DNA of 64,000 bases from Sycon ciliatum (lineage: Eukaryota; Porifera; Calcarea; Leucosolenida; Sycettidae). Below the pieces are notes generated by a model, which saw only the letters and a list, made by a program, of their open reading frames with translations, ran no database searches and was not told where the DNA came from. This document shows positions 49,784 to 61,301 of this stretch, in pieces (positions within the stretch are counted from its first letter, which is position 1; every line of letters begins with the position of its first letter). Position numbers and translations under genes: made by a program. The DNA is taken from NCBI RefSeq assembly GCF_964019385.1, contig NC_088644.1, forward strand, positions 18,972,170 through 19,036,169. Reading direction: 5' to 3'.

Positions 49784-49915
49784 AGCTTCTTTGATGCGTA
49801 TGTCAAGCAGTGCCCAGCCGCCATGAGAATCTGAAGGTTCTTTGATGCGTATGTCAAGCAGTGCTCAGCAGCTATGAGAATCTGAAGGTTCTTTGATGCG
49901 TAGGTCTAGCAATAC
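49784..49915. repeat. ~53-bp tandem repeat, 2.5 copies
   Basis: Units start TTCTTTGATGCGTATGTCAA and run to CATGAGAATCTGAAGG. Confidence 0.9.
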
Positions 49916-50159
49916 TCAGCTACAAGCCGCACACGTTGAGCTAGTCCGCCCGTTTCCGGATAAGTACTGCAGCAGACACACAGCCAATGCGGCAGTGCAG
50001 TATCGCAGTAAGTCACTAACGTACTACAGGAAGTTCCAATGCGAACTGACTATGCTGCAGCACAATGTTGACAAGTTGATCATCGGGTCACAGAGGGCTT
50101 GCTTCATACTGACCTTGGCAGCTCGCAAACCTGTCAATTACTGCCAGCACTCAAAGTAG

Positions 50160-53100
50160 GTAGACTTCAGCACATGCTGCTGGACACCTAACCTACTCCC
50201 GATAGGTGTGCATGCTCCAAATCTATGATGTCATACCAATGAGTAGAGTCTACCGAAAATCAGCGTGCTGGCATTTGTGCTCCTGATCAATTCAACTATT
50301 ACTTAGCCTAAAGATAAGTTGAACCTGCACAATAGTCGTTAAAATCTCCATGTTTGGAATACTCAAACTCATCACTGAACGAACTCAATATTCCATAAGG
50401 ATTCAGCGAACCAGCAAACGGTAGCTCGGTGCAGCTAGCGCCAAGCCGCAAGCGGGGATAACACGGATGACAATCCATCGGCCGAACACATACAGTAGCG
50501 GTGAGTTCGCCTTGTCCACTACAATAGCAAGAGCGCTTTCCTTGTCCCCTGAACACTGGATCAACCAGCACCATCGTCGCAGGGACCGGACAGAACATTC
50601 GGCAACAGAGTTGCTTGCGACAATGTGCAGCACCAAATGAAATATTTTTTCTCTCTTTCGAACACTTTAGTAGACCTGCCGTTACTCCTCGTTACGACGT
50701 TAGGCTTGAGTCTTTGTTGAGATACTCCATATCTCCACAGCAATTTTTTTATTACGACATGGTTAGCATTTTACCGTTCACGCTATTTTCGACGGTCGGC
50801 GTGTAGGGCGAGTATACTGTTTTTGATGTGTTTTCGAGACACGGTTAGCGGCTTCTGAGTCCTGACTCCTGACGCAACGATCGACTTTTTGACGGTAGAC
50901 CTACCAAACCGACGGTATTTTGGGTGTTGGGTACGAGTACCGTGGCGTTGGATCTAGCGCGTGAACTGTAAAAAAAAACGGTAGATCTAGTCCATGCATG
51001 ATCCGGAATGATCCTGTTCCATGACGTCCCGCTCGAAGATTTGTGAAATGCGGTAAGTAGTGCAGGGAGTCGTAAAATACTGTGTTTTACGACTCTCTGG
51101 TGCCGACGACTGACAATCGACGGTCGCTTTCACCTGCCTACCATGGAAAGATCTACCATGGCTGAGCACGAGCAGTTCCACCGGTAGTCAAGCTCAGTTC
51201 GAACACTGCGCGCTACTCGTCGTGCTAGTAACCTTTAGTTTAGGTCGCTCTGTGGTCTACACGCATTACCGCAAAGCCAACACTGTGCAGTGTGCACTTG
51301 AAAGAAGCGCTATTTTATTTCCCCGCGACTTTGCCAAAGCACCTCAACTGATGATGTAATAACTCTGGCCAGTTGACAGTTGTTCCTCGCTTTACTTCAT
51401 GACCAGCGGTATTCTGTTGTTGCCGACTTAACACATCCGTTCTCATGTCATGAGCATTATGAAGATGATCGAGAAAGAGGGCCTTGCTGAGAAGGTCGCA
51501 AACTGGAGCTTCAGCCTCTTCCTAGGACTAGGAGGATGGGCTTGCTTCTGGCTTGCGATGATTAGGAACTGATATAATAATTGTACTTTGAAACAGGATT
51601 CTCCCCCAGTGCCGTACATGTACATTGTATAGTAGTAGTTCCCCAGAATCCCTGTACGTGAAGAACCAGCAGGACAGCCTGTGATGAGGTGTTGAAAGCA
51701 ATGTTCTGCTTCGTACACAATCAAGTACAGACAGTGTCAGGATGACAATTAGTACTACATGTACTAACAATATTGCCCTGTTGCTATGCTGGGGCCTGTT
51801 GCTATGCTGGGGCATGTTGAGTGTTGGTACCATAGTTCATCCGAGGATTGTCCACATGGTCCACATGGTCCAGCCTTCCAGGCGCCCCACAAGTACTAGC
51901 ACATAGTGAAGCTCAGTGCACGGGAAAGCGGGGAATTTCCACACCCTTGTCGGCGGCAAGACGATGGATGATACACCGTTTCATATGCGTTGAGCATAGA
52001 CCTCCATCTCAGCGCGGCTCTCCAGCAGCTTAAACACCATAATTATACTCTCCTACAAGCTGCAATTTTAGTCCCCATGCACATGTACTCAAAAAGTGGA
52101 CCATGTTCTTGACGTGCCTCCCATCATGCTTCCTTCATACTGTAGTCTACGAGAGCCTGGTTCATGTACGTGACAGTGTGAGCGCTAGCTCAGAAACTAC
52201 TTCCATGGTAGAAGAGTAATACCAGTACTAGTGTGTCGCCACAGGCACCACATATTTATTCACACACGACAAGGGTACCGTAATAGATAATAATTATTAG
52301 TCAACAAAGCGGTAGCGCCGTTCTTTAATCTAAGTTGATGACGGCTGTCACAGAAACCCGTCATAGGGAAATCAAAATTGATGGCCAGTAGGGGTGTCGA
52401 CCTTCACCTTTAGAGCCATACATCCCCCAAAGTACGCGTCGGTGCTAATCGGCAGTGCTAGCACGACGGTGAAGACAGTGTAGTGTAGTACTGAGTCCAA
52501 TTCCATGCCAGGATGCCATCGCCTTCGCCGGCTTCGGCCACCCGGCCATTGATCATGCGAGCTATTACAGATACTAAACCTACAGACGGCGTGTCAGCTA
52601 AACACGACTGCTGTGCTGCTGTGACTCGGTAGGAGTGGTGTCTTGACTGCAAAAGGAATTTAGGCGTTTAGGTAGGATCAGCGATGGTGGTGACCTGCAT
52701 TCTGCTAATGCGATAATGCATGGCAAGACAGGGCGCTGTGTGTGCGCCCGATCAGTACCGGTTTAGCGGTCTGCACAGTCACGGAGGTTATTAGCCATGC
52801 TTCCTGCGCGGCTTCTTCCTTCGGCTACTCAGTCTCTACTGGTCACGTGGGTACCCAGTGTTGCCACTAGTACTGTAGTAGCATCCATTCCACGGCTTAG
52901 TGACTGTCAGCACTTAGTGACCAATGCAGTTTACCCTGGATCGGGATACCTAGTGACTAGCTCCACTAGCACAAGTTCAACTGAACTGCCCGTTAGCTAG
53001 TTGGTAAAGCCGTTACACGGTTGACCAATCAGGGAAATGATCGGCAGCTCGGCTACCACCGTCGGGTTCATGTCGCCCCAGAGCTAGCTTAGTGTACCTA

Positions 53101-53740
53101 GCATTTACTGTGAAATAGCAAAGGTAGACACTAGTGATGTGCTGGTCATGTGCTGGTCATCAGCTCTGTGTACAAACAAGCAGAGGATGGATCAACCTTG
53201 ACTTTGCGCAATGTACCGATTAGTAGAGTTGAAAATGAAAGTAGCACTGCTGCAGGCACTGCACACATGTGGTAAGCCGCTGTACATGATCGGTCCAAGT
53301 ACTTTCAGTTTAGTGTTCAATGTAGGGCCAATGCAGAGTGCAAGTTTGGGCGAGGTCTTGAAGATCGCCATGAGACAATGTAGCTAACTGCAGCAGTGTG
53401 GTGGATATCAGAGACAAAGGGAACGTATTCCTACTCTTCGAGGCTGTAATGGGAAGGACGTAGTCCGTGGTAGCAGCGAGGTCCGCGGCGAACAACACGA
53501 TCAAAGATAGAGACAGAGGATGAAGGAGGGAGGAGGGAGATAGGGGAGCAGGTCTGTATGCATCATCTCGCTTTGTAAGTTTTGGATTCGTGCTGGCAGA
53601 GCTAGAGGGAAGAGGTTGTTGGTGACAGCCAGCATTCTTCGGTAAGTAGTGGTTGTTCTTATGTGTTGCGTTGGATCAGGTTAGTCCTGTATACTACCTC
53701 AGTGCCTCATATCATCCGGCTACTGAATACTGTGTCCCCC
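50160..53740. other. Gene-poor intergenic stretch
   Basis: I see no exon with family resemblance and no long ORF. Short palindromes such as GGGAGTCGTAAAATACTGTG facing TTTTACGACTC (51062-51098) resemble a similar one at 48735-48775 and may be small foldback remnants. Confidence 0.5.
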
Positions 53741-53745
53741 AAGAA

Positions 53746-53861
53746 CGACGCGTGCTAGACCTGTGCGAGTACATGCATGTTTTGTGCTGGGAAGAAATAC
53801 TGAGTGCTAGACCTGTGCGAGTACATGCATGTTTTGTGCTGGGAAGAAATACTGAGTGCTA
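53746..53861. repeat. 52-bp perfect tandem duplication
   Basis: GTGCTAGACCTGTGCGAGTA and the following ~32 bases occur twice in a row with essentially no differences. Confidence 0.95.
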
Positions 53862-53978
53862 ATACAATACTAGTAATAGTAGGAACATACGTCGTCCCAA
53901 GTTGCGTTGACTTGGCACGGATATTGTAGTGAGAAGAAACATGAGGATTCAGATCCAGATCAGTGAAAGATCAGCGCA

Positions 53979-54467
53979 TTGCCAACTAACCTAGCTTGCA
54001 AAGGCGTGCATTCCTCACGTTCTACCTCGAACATTCGTTTGCCCGGCGACAGCAACTACTTCAGCAGGCTAATACAGCCGATTATCATACTGAGTCCTTG
54101 CGCTATTTCCGAGGTGATGGCAAGGTTGAGAAATGATATACAAAGGTACAAGTACATGTACCATCTAAAGGAAAGAAAAAGAGTCCAGCCTGGTATTGGT
54201 CTGCTAAGAGCAATAATTATGATAAATGCACTCTCGACGGTGCAGATGATCTGTCTGTCCGTCGACTCCAATATCAAGGTAATCTTCTGTGAAGGATCCA
54301 TGAGCCCTCATTGGGCCTCAGCCAATATGTGGCACACGGTTCTGAATCGAAATATAGACGTGTGTACATGTGCTTCAGGCAACAATACCCTTCTGTTTTT
54401 CGCAAGAGGTACACAAAAGGAACTAAATAGGGCTGTTTCGTTGTTACATCTATTTTCCTTTTCCTGA
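53979..54467 (+). CDS. Hypothetical 162-codon ORF, unrecognised
   Basis: Open frame with mixed composition (for example MARLRNDIQRYKYMYHLKER and ANMWHTVLNRNIDVCTC). It has no repeats, but no family is recognised and no splice sites support it. It may be a chance frame. Confidence 0.2.
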   Translation: MPTNLACKGVHSSRSTSNIRLPGDSNYFSRLIQPIIILSPCAISEVMARLRNDIQRYKYMYHLKERKRVQPGIGLLRAIIMINALSTVQMICLSVDSNIKVIFCEGSMSPHWASANMWHTVLNRNIDVCTCASGNNTLLFFARGTQKELNRAVSLLHLFSFS

Positions 54468-55438
54468 CACACTTGGAGCAGAAAGAAAGAAAGAAGTTCC
54501 TTATTCCGAGTTTCAGGCTAAGGCTATCGTCACCCAACAATAATCATGATGATAACTGGAAGCTGAATGAAAGATACACAATGTTGGCGAAAGATTGACA
54601 GCTTGGGTGCAAACTGTCCAGTGACGCATGCTGTGGAGTGCGGATATCACCATAACTAAGACTTTACCGTGCAATCCATTACCATGATTACAGAGTTGGT
54701 TACAGAGTTGGTAAATTTCTCAACTGGTTTGGTACGGTCGATTGCATGTACATGTACATGTATGTTGATGGTGGTCTTAGCGTGACGCTTAGCGTCCCAA
54801 CTAGTAACTTGGTTTTCTCTGTTTCCAGTGTGTGAGCGGCTCAGCACTTTGCAGGTGTGCATGAAGCACTATTGCAGCAATAGCGCCTAGCTTAGAGCCC
54901 TTTCCTGTTATAAGTATACAATGCACTACATGACTACAATCATGCATGTTACGTTCGCGGCTAAGGCATGGCTAACTCAGTATGGCATGTATTCCTAGAT
55001 CTTTGTGGCGCTGGAAGTGGCATTCAGCCAGTATCAACCTGAGATGTACCCCTAGGTGGTCCAACAGTATAATGTTGATGGTGCTGCATATGACTAAGAA
55101 GAGTACTGCGCACGTTTGCTCTCTGTTCTAATGGTTCTGTTGCCCTTGCTGCGGTTGTCAGTGGTGATTTGCATGGACTGCAGAACACTAACACTAATAT
55201 GGTAATACTAATAGCGTAAGTATGTTGAAGGTGATCACGTGACTCGACTGGCTTGCCCCTGGTCCGTGCACCTATAACATCGTCCGAAGTCAAAACTCTC
55301 TCACTCTCTGGACTAACGTTACCATACGTTGACATGAGTTCTACTAGGAAAGGTCCTTGGTACTGCCTGCTTTTAAAACACTCCGCAATACTGCACTAGT
55401 ACGTAACTATGTACTCGTGTTTCTTTATGTTCTTGCAG

Positions 55439-55466
55439 GTAGAGGTGTTCTTTCAGCCCAGTTGCC
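55439..55466 (+). other. 5' UTR exon start of the NDNF-like gene
   Basis: TTCTTGCAG at 55430-55438 is a strong splice acceptor 28 bp before the ATG. This suggests a spliced 5' leader with its first exon further left. Confidence 0.5.
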
Positions 55467-58400
55467 ATGGCTACAACGAGTGAATATCCCCTAGTTGCTG
55501 TGGTGATGGTCTTCGTTATTCATGGCGCAGGATTATGCTATTCCCAGAGCTTATTCCCAGGATTCGGCCAGCCTGGAAATCAAATGCAAAACCCATTCAG
55601 CATGCCTGGAAGGCAGGCTGCATCGAGACCCGCAAACCAGCAGTTTGGCAATGCCAATTCACCATTCAACATACAGCAGATACCTACCGGATCTGTTCCC
55701 AATGCTGCTGGTGCTGCGCCTGCAGCTGGACCGGGACTGGCTGGACCCCAGCAGCCTGCACCAGCCCAACCTGGAAGTGGTACATTGACCGGGCAGGTTC
55801 CCCCAGGAGCACAGCCAGGACTAGGTCAGCCGCAAGCAGCACAGCAGCCAAACTTTGACTTTGGCAACTTACCAGGCATCTCAACTCAAAGACCACCATC
55901 GTTTGGTGGACCGATGATGCCTGGTCAGCAGCAACAACCATCGCTGAATTTTGGAGGATCACAATTTGCGAGAAACGGAGCACAGCCAAGAAATACTCGG
56001 CGATTTCGGAATCGTCATCCCGGCCAATCTCGTGTCATAGCGCTACAAGACCTGGTGGAAACAACTGGTTCCCTCCAGCCAGGACAGTCACAAACCTATG
56101 GTTTCTTCGGCAATGATCGAGGAAATTTTAGCATACAGGTGAAACCCTGTAGAGGCCTTGTAAATTGGCAAGTACGAAACCAAGATAGCAATGTCGAACA
56201 CTCAGTTAGACCGATGGATGAAGCCCCGGAGTTATTCATAAATATGCCGTTCAACAAGAGGAAGCGCAGGCAACTAGCGCAGCCTGGAGGCAATACTGTA
56301 GGCAGAAGTCCCTCAGCTAATAACTGGGGAGCACCAGTGTCAGGCCCAGGTTCTCCAGCCAACAATGTTTTCCCTTCCATGGCAAATCCTATTGGAAATC
56401 AACAGCTGCCTAATCAGCTTGTAGCTGGTGTTAATTTCCCTGGACAAACAGGAGGAGGCATGGGTGGACATCAAGCCGCACCTGTGCCCCAATTGACACC
56501 TAATCCCGGTGACAGGCTTCCTGGTGGAAATTTCCCCCCTGGAAATAATTTTCCAAATATGAACAACTTTGGATCAAATCCAGCAATACCAGGAGGACAG
56601 TTCGGTTCTCCAGGTGCTGGTGGAGGAGGAATGAATGGTTTTGGGCCAAGCAAGAGCAATATTGGTGGTATTGGAGGAGCAGGCACCCCGGGTGGCTACA
56701 AAGTATCTGCGTCTGCACTCAACGGTCCACCGCCCGTCGAGATTGAACCTGATTTTGAATATGAAGAGCCGATGGAATCGGAGGAATTTGGCCTTGGAAG
56801 TGAGACAGCTCCTGTCTCTGAAGCGTATGAGAAAACTGATATTAGTGGTGGAGAGTACAGTGTGTTAATTACCAACCCGCTACAAGAGCCAGTTGTCTAT
56901 AGGATCCTGATGACGCGCAACATAGGAAATTCACCGTATCCTCGACTGCCAGAAGAGAAGCAGGTACGTGTTACTAAAGTTCGGCCGACTGCAGTGGAGG
57001 TTTCATGGGACCCAGTGAAGAAGGAAAAGAATGGAGCACATGGTGGTCAAGCGCAGCATGTCAATTACTGCATAGAGTACTCACCTGCAGCTACTAGCAG
57101 GGTGACAGATCGGCACAGTAGTACGTGCGGCACACATCGCACCAGACCCGGCGCAACAATCAAAGTAAGATGCACAGACCAGACTAGTATTCTCATCACC
57201 AACCTGCAGCCAGCAACATCTTACTTCGTCGACGTGTATGCAACCAATGTGAATGTACGGCCACAAAGACAATCGGCATATCAGGCTGTGAATGTCACCA
57301 CATTGCCTGCTGGTATAGCACTACCCAATAATCGTGTTGTCAGCAACTATGCCCTTCCACCCAGTACTGGCCAAATCTTCACATTCAGTGAACCTGCTGT
57401 AAACTCTGGAATGCCTACTGCAGTCAAGGCAATGGTAGTACCATGTACTGGTCTTATTACATGGGCACTGACAAGAGATGGATGGCCCGTGGAGTATTTT
57501 GAGCCTGAATTTCTCTACGACGATGATGACAGCTTCAGTGACGATGATGACATGCCTTTTCTGAACCCAGTGAATCCGATCAACAGTAGAGGTCCAGCAG
57601 GTGGAGTTGATAGGAATTTCCCGAACAACATGGGGAGTCCCAACTTTGCTGGAGGTCAAGCTTTCCCTGATCCATTTGCTCCTCCAGGGATTCCAGAAAA
57701 CAATCCCTTCGCGGTAGGAAACAGTGGGCTGGGCCAAGGTGGCCAAGGAACATTCCAACTACCCAACGCAAACACAGGAAATGCAGCATTCAGCCCACCA
57801 GCAGGTGGAGCTGGTGCATTTCCAGGCGCCGGAGCTGGTGCATTTCCAGGCGCCGGAGCCGGTGCATTTCCAGGTGGAGCTGGTGCATTTCCAGGCGCCG
57901 GAGCTGGTGCATTTCCAGGTGGAGCTGGTGCATTTCCAGGTGGAGCTGGTGCATTTCCAGGTGGAGCTGGTGCATTTCCAGGAGCCGGAGCTGGTGCATT
58001 TCCAGGTGCCGGAGCTGGTGCATTTCCAGGCGCCGGAGCTGGTGCATTTCCAGGCGCCGGAGCTGGTGCATTTCCAGGCGCCGGAGCTGGTGCCGGTCAA
58101 GCGGGTGGCTTTGCAGGTATCGCACTCCCTGGTGCTGGTCCTGGAGCAGCACTTGGCGGACCTGCTACTGGCACTCCAGTTGCCGGTTCCCCACAGGTCA
58201 GTACATCAACCGCAAGTGCTCAACCTGCCACTGTCAGTCCACTCCGCCGCCGCCGCCGTCGTCAACTCTACAACAACAACATCAATACATTATTCAGCAT
58301 GCCAGGCATGCAGGGTCACGCTGGTCGGAGGCAAAGGGTGCGAACGCCTCCTAGACCACGTCCTCAGCCACGGCTTTCTGAACGTGATGCTGGCGTTGGC

Positions 58401-58955
58401 CGTAGCACAGGCAAATCAGTGTTTGAGTATACTAATCAATCCACAGCAAGTGTCTACCAGTTGACTGTTTTCAACACGCATACGGATGTGGGAAAGTTCG
58501 ATGTGTTTGCAACCACTACACCCAAGTCCACACCCTATCCTCAAATACCAGAAAATGCTCAAGTGCGCGTGACTTCGTCAGACTTTCGCTCATTGAATGT
58601 GCAGTGGGAATCAAGTCCATCTTCCGATGTCCAGTATTGTGTTGTGGCACATCCCAGGTCAAGAGTTCGGTCAACGAATCTTGTACCTAGTTCACCATGT
58701 GGTGTGATGGGTGTCCAATCCGTGGAAGAACTGCTCAGACGAGGCAGATGTGACTACTCCACCGATCGAGTCGTCAGTAATCTAACAGCAGAGATGCACT
58801 ATGAGGTCGATGTCTTGGCTGTGAACTCTCAGTCACGCGAAGCACTGGCATACACTAGTGTCACTGCATTTGCAAGACCCAGCTCTGCATCTACTCTGCC
58901 CATCTGTTGGACCCTTGTTAGTATAGCGACACTCCTTTCAGCAGTACTCTCATGA
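55467..58955 (+). CDS. NDNF-like secreted protein with two fibronectin-III modules, 1162 residues
   Basis: A single open frame with a signal peptide (residues ~1-27, hydrophobic VAVVMVFVIHGAGL). NDNF is a secreted glycoprotein with an N-terminal beta domain followed by FN3 repeats. Here the module appears twice. Module 1 has YGFFGNDRGNFSIQVKPCRG (~208-227), EYSVLITNPLQEPVVYRI (~462-479) and an FN3 domain (~498-613). Module 2 has VPCTGLITWAL (~658), SVFEYTNQSTASVYQL (~984) and an FN3 domain (~1025-1140). Long Gly/Pro/Asn/Gln-rich linkers separate them, plus an acidic DDDD patch (~684-697) and a GAGAFPG repeat (~780-878). Two basic sites, KRKRRQ (~265) and RRRRRRQ (~927), look like furin sites. 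The C-terminus is hydrophobic (LPICWTLVSIATLLSAVLS), so GPI or membrane anchoring is possible. Family assignment is by motif memory; the linker and repeat are lineage-specific. Confidence 0.8.
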   Translation: MATTSEYPLVAVVMVFVIHGAGLCYSQSLFPGFGQPGNQMQNPFSMPGRQAASRPANQQFGNANSPFNIQQIPTGSVPNAAGAAPAAGPGLAGPQQPAPAQPGSGTLTGQVPPGAQPGLGQPQAAQQPNFDFGNLPGISTQRPPSFGGPMMPGQQQQPSLNFGGSQFARNGAQPRNTRRFRNRHPGQSRVIALQDLVETTGSLQPGQSQTYGFFGNDRGNFSIQVKPCRGLVNWQVRNQDSNVEHSVRPMDEAPELFINMPFNKRKRRQLAQPGGNTVGRSPSANNWGAPVSGPGSPANNVFPSMANPIGNQQLPNQLVAGVNFPGQTGGGMGGHQAAPVPQLTPNPGDRLPGGNFPPGNNFPNMNNFGSNPAIPGGQFGSPGAGGGGMNGFGPSKSNIGGIGGAGTPGGYKVSASALNGPPPVEIEPDFEYEEPMESEEFGLGSETAPVSEAYEKTDISGGEYSVLITNPLQEPVVYRILMTRNIGNSPYPRLPEEKQVRVTKVRPTAVEVSWDPVKKEKNGAHGGQAQHVNYCIEYSPAATSRVTDRHSSTCGTHRTRPGATIKVRCTDQTSILITNLQPATSYFVDVYATNVNVRPQRQSAYQAVNVTTLPAGIALPNNRVVSNYALPPSTGQIFTFSEPAVNSGMPTAVKAMVVPCTGLITWALTRDGWPVEYFEPEFLYDDDDSFSDDDDMPFLNPVNPINSRGPAGGVDRNFPNNMGSPNFAGGQAFPDPFAPPGIPENNPFAVGNSGLGQGGQGTFQLPNANTGNAAFSPPAGGAGAFPGAGAGAFPGAGAGAFPGGAGAFPGAGAGAFPGGAGAFPGGAGAFPGGAGAFPGAGAGAFPGAGAGAFPGAGAGAFPGAGAGAFPGAGAGAGQAGGFAGIALPGAGPGAALGGPATGTPVAGSPQVSTSTASAQPATVSPLRRRRRRQLYNNNINTLFSMPGMQGHAGRRQRVRTPPRPRPQPRLSERDAGVGRSTGKSVFEYTNQSTASVYQLTVFNTHTDVGKFDVFATTTPKSTPYPQIPENAQVRVTSSDFRSLNVQWESSPSSDVQYCVVAHPRSRVRSTNLVPSSPCGVMGVQSVEELLRRGRCDYSTDRVVSNLTAEMHYEVDVLAVNSQSREALAYTSVTAFARPSSASTLPICWTLVSIATLLSAVLS
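57805..58098 (+). repeat. In-frame coding minisatellite (GAGAFPGA)n
   Basis: Repeats of GCCGGAGCTGGTGCATTTCC with 18- and 24-bp spacing encode GAGAFPG and GAGAGAFPG. About 13-14 units. The period is a multiple of three, so copy-number change keeps the frame. Confidence 0.95.
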
Positions 58956-61067
58956 ACAACTTGACCGTCTATAACACAATGTACTTGAGTTCTTGCCAAT
59001 GCACTCAGTGACAGGATATCATCAGCACAGACATCATTTATATTTTCATTTCTCAAACATCCTCGTCGGCTAGTACAGATTGACTTGCAAACAATAATAA
59101 TACTGAAAACGGTCCAGTTGATATTACTCTTGCTGATTGTTATGATGGAGCATGGCCTTGTTTGCCCATGTCAGAGATTGCCTTTTCTTTCTCTTGAGCA
59201 TTCTCTTTCTGCACTGAATTTTAAATGCATTTCCACCATGAGCAGAATCAACAGAGCTTGGGTGGGTTTTGCTCGTACAGAAGTGGGTCACACCCGGATA
59301 CGGGGCCTTCACACAATCTACATGTACATAGGTATGTTCAGAACGCTTGAACTATATTATTATAAGAGACGCATTTTTTAAATGATTCTTTCCTGAAACC
59401 TACACCGAGGCTCTGTTGTTGTAAGTTTTATCTGTGGGTTGTATCTGTGGGTTGTATCTGTGGGTTGTATCTGTGGGTTGTATCTGTGGGTTGTATCTGT
59501 GGGTTGTATCTGTGGGTTGTATCTGTGGGTTGTATCTGTGGGTTGTATCTGTGGGTTGTAACTGTGGGTTGTATCTGTGGGTTGTATCTGTGGGTTGTAT
59601 CTGTGGGTTGTATCTGTGGGTTGTATCTGTGGGTTGTATCTGTGGGTTGTAACTGTGGGTTGTATCTGTGGGTTGTATCTGTGGGTTGTAACTGTGGGTT
59701 GTCCGAAATGCCAACACTATGTCTACATGTATACAGTGAGTGGCAGAAGGTGCGACGCGGCCACCGTCACTGATGCATACTTTCAGGTGACACCACGTGG
59801 ACCCACAATCAGGTAGAGTAAGAGCAGTCCTTTTTCCTGTACTGGCTGTAGGTTTCAATGTCCATACTTGCGGTGCTTCCCCGTGACCTGAAATTACTCT
59901 AATTATAGCTACGGTAAATTACTTGGCATTGAAAAAAATGTGACCCGGGGAAAACAGCACATGACATTTCAATCTATGGTGCACTGAACACGCTGTGGAG
60001 CACTGACAATAGATATCATTGCATGATCATAAGCAGGGCTTTCACAACTCCCGCATGCAGTGGCTTTCGGGAAAGCTCTAAAACAAAACCATGGCAACAC
60101 TTAGGCCCTCACAGTCTTACGGCACACCATCCAAGCCAGCAGTGTGACTGGCAGAAGAAATACATTGTGGAATGTAACCTGCTCTTTCTAATACAGGAGC
60201 TTGAACAAAACGTATGAGTACCCCCTCCCTCCCCCCCCCCCACACACACACATACACCGCACACACATACACCTGTACACACACATACACCGGTACACAC
60301 ATACATGTACAGTACACACACAAAAACATGCACAAGCAGGTACAAGTGTGAGCTCGCAAAAAAAAAGCATCTAACGACACGCACAACCCACTAAGACATG
60401 GTACTTAGCCAAGGGACGGTACAATCATGTTCTTTTACACTAGAGATATGGGTACACGTACATCATGTGTACACAGCGAAGTCAAAGAGTATAGTAGAAG
60501 GAAAAAACATCAAACGCCACCCAGGGTCGCATGCTTCTGCATACTATCAAGTGAAAACATAATAGCAGCTGCAAGAGGACAACAGCATATTCATCTGTGC
60601 CGCAGATCACAATGGCAACAGTGTGTTCCGTAACATAACTGTGCTGTGCATAAAACTACAAAGAAGTATTGATGTTAGCACTGGTCAATTACAATTTTCA
60701 TAATCTTGATAATAGCAACAACTCTCACAAGATGAAAGGAACCAGAAAAATGGCAGTTGCAGCCATCTGATGAAACCATTTTTACAGGGCATGAGTCACA
60801 CAAACTTTTCGGCGGGTCTGTGAAACGTATTGAAGGAAGCTGAAAACATGGTGCCAGCCTTACATAGCAATATTCACTCTAATAATCATGAATTCAAGAC
60901 AGCAAGTGCAAATATGTGAGTGTTAAACCAGAATATAGGAAAACTAATCTGTGAGTAAGAATAGATGGATATGGAATAGTGGCAGGAATGCATTTCCAAA
61001 CTTAATAATATGCCTACATTCAGCCATGTTTGTAGATGATATTACGGCAGAGAGTATTTTTCTTCTA
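58956..61067. other. 3' flank of NDNF-like gene and repeats
   Basis: Apart from the 13-bp array and a poly-C/CA tract (60225-60330) I see no gene in this stretch. Confidence 0.5.
59434..59703. repeat. 13-bp minisatellite (TGTATCTGTGGGT)n, ~21 copies
   Basis: Almost perfect head-to-tail copies, with TGTAACTGTGGGT variants at about 59558, 59649 and 59688. As 13 is not a multiple of three, all frames stay open with a 13-residue period (CGLYLWVVSVG on +, TTHRYNPQIQP on -). These ORFs are not genes. Confidence 0.97.
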
Positions 61068-61301
61068 TTAGGCCGCTTCCGGGTTGGGAAGGATGTTCAA
61101 TTCAATCAGAATTTCTTCAGCATCTCCGCACAACGACTCCCAGCCACTCAAATTACTGTCTGGAACTTCCTTTCCCATTTTCTCATACCAGTCGATTTGG
61201 ACACTGATCATGAATCGCATTAGAGCTACCAATGCCAGCCAGGGCTTCTTGTCGCCCAAGTTCATGCCGGTTTCCTGTTCAAACAGGTCCCAGATCAATT
61301 C
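61068..61301 (-). CDS. Terminal exon of an unidentified minus-strand gene
   Basis: After an acceptor (ATGTACAG|GAATTG) the frame runs 77 codons to TAA. It encodes an acidic helical segment: ELIWDLFEQETGMNLGDKKP, then ALMRFMISVQIDWYEKMG, ending IELNILPNPEAA. Composition and the clean acceptor support a real 3' exon. A candidate upstream micro-exon is 61757-61783 (ATTTTCAG|GACGTC...CCATTG|GTGAGT). I do not recognise the family. Confidence 0.5.
   Translation of the reverse strand, partial: ELIWDLFEQETGMNLGDKKPWLALVALMRFMISVQIDWYEKMGKEVPDSNLSGWESLCGDAEEILIELNILPNPEAA

Noticed and set aside
57724..58464. 246-codon + strand ORF overlapping the NDNF-like gene, with VELVHFQAPE repeats
   Set aside because: An out-of-frame shadow of the coding minisatellite in the 1162-residue frame.
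59400..59858. Overlapping ORFs with a 13-residue period on both strands
   Set aside because: Product of the 13-bp minisatellite; no signal peptide, splice site or family resemblance.
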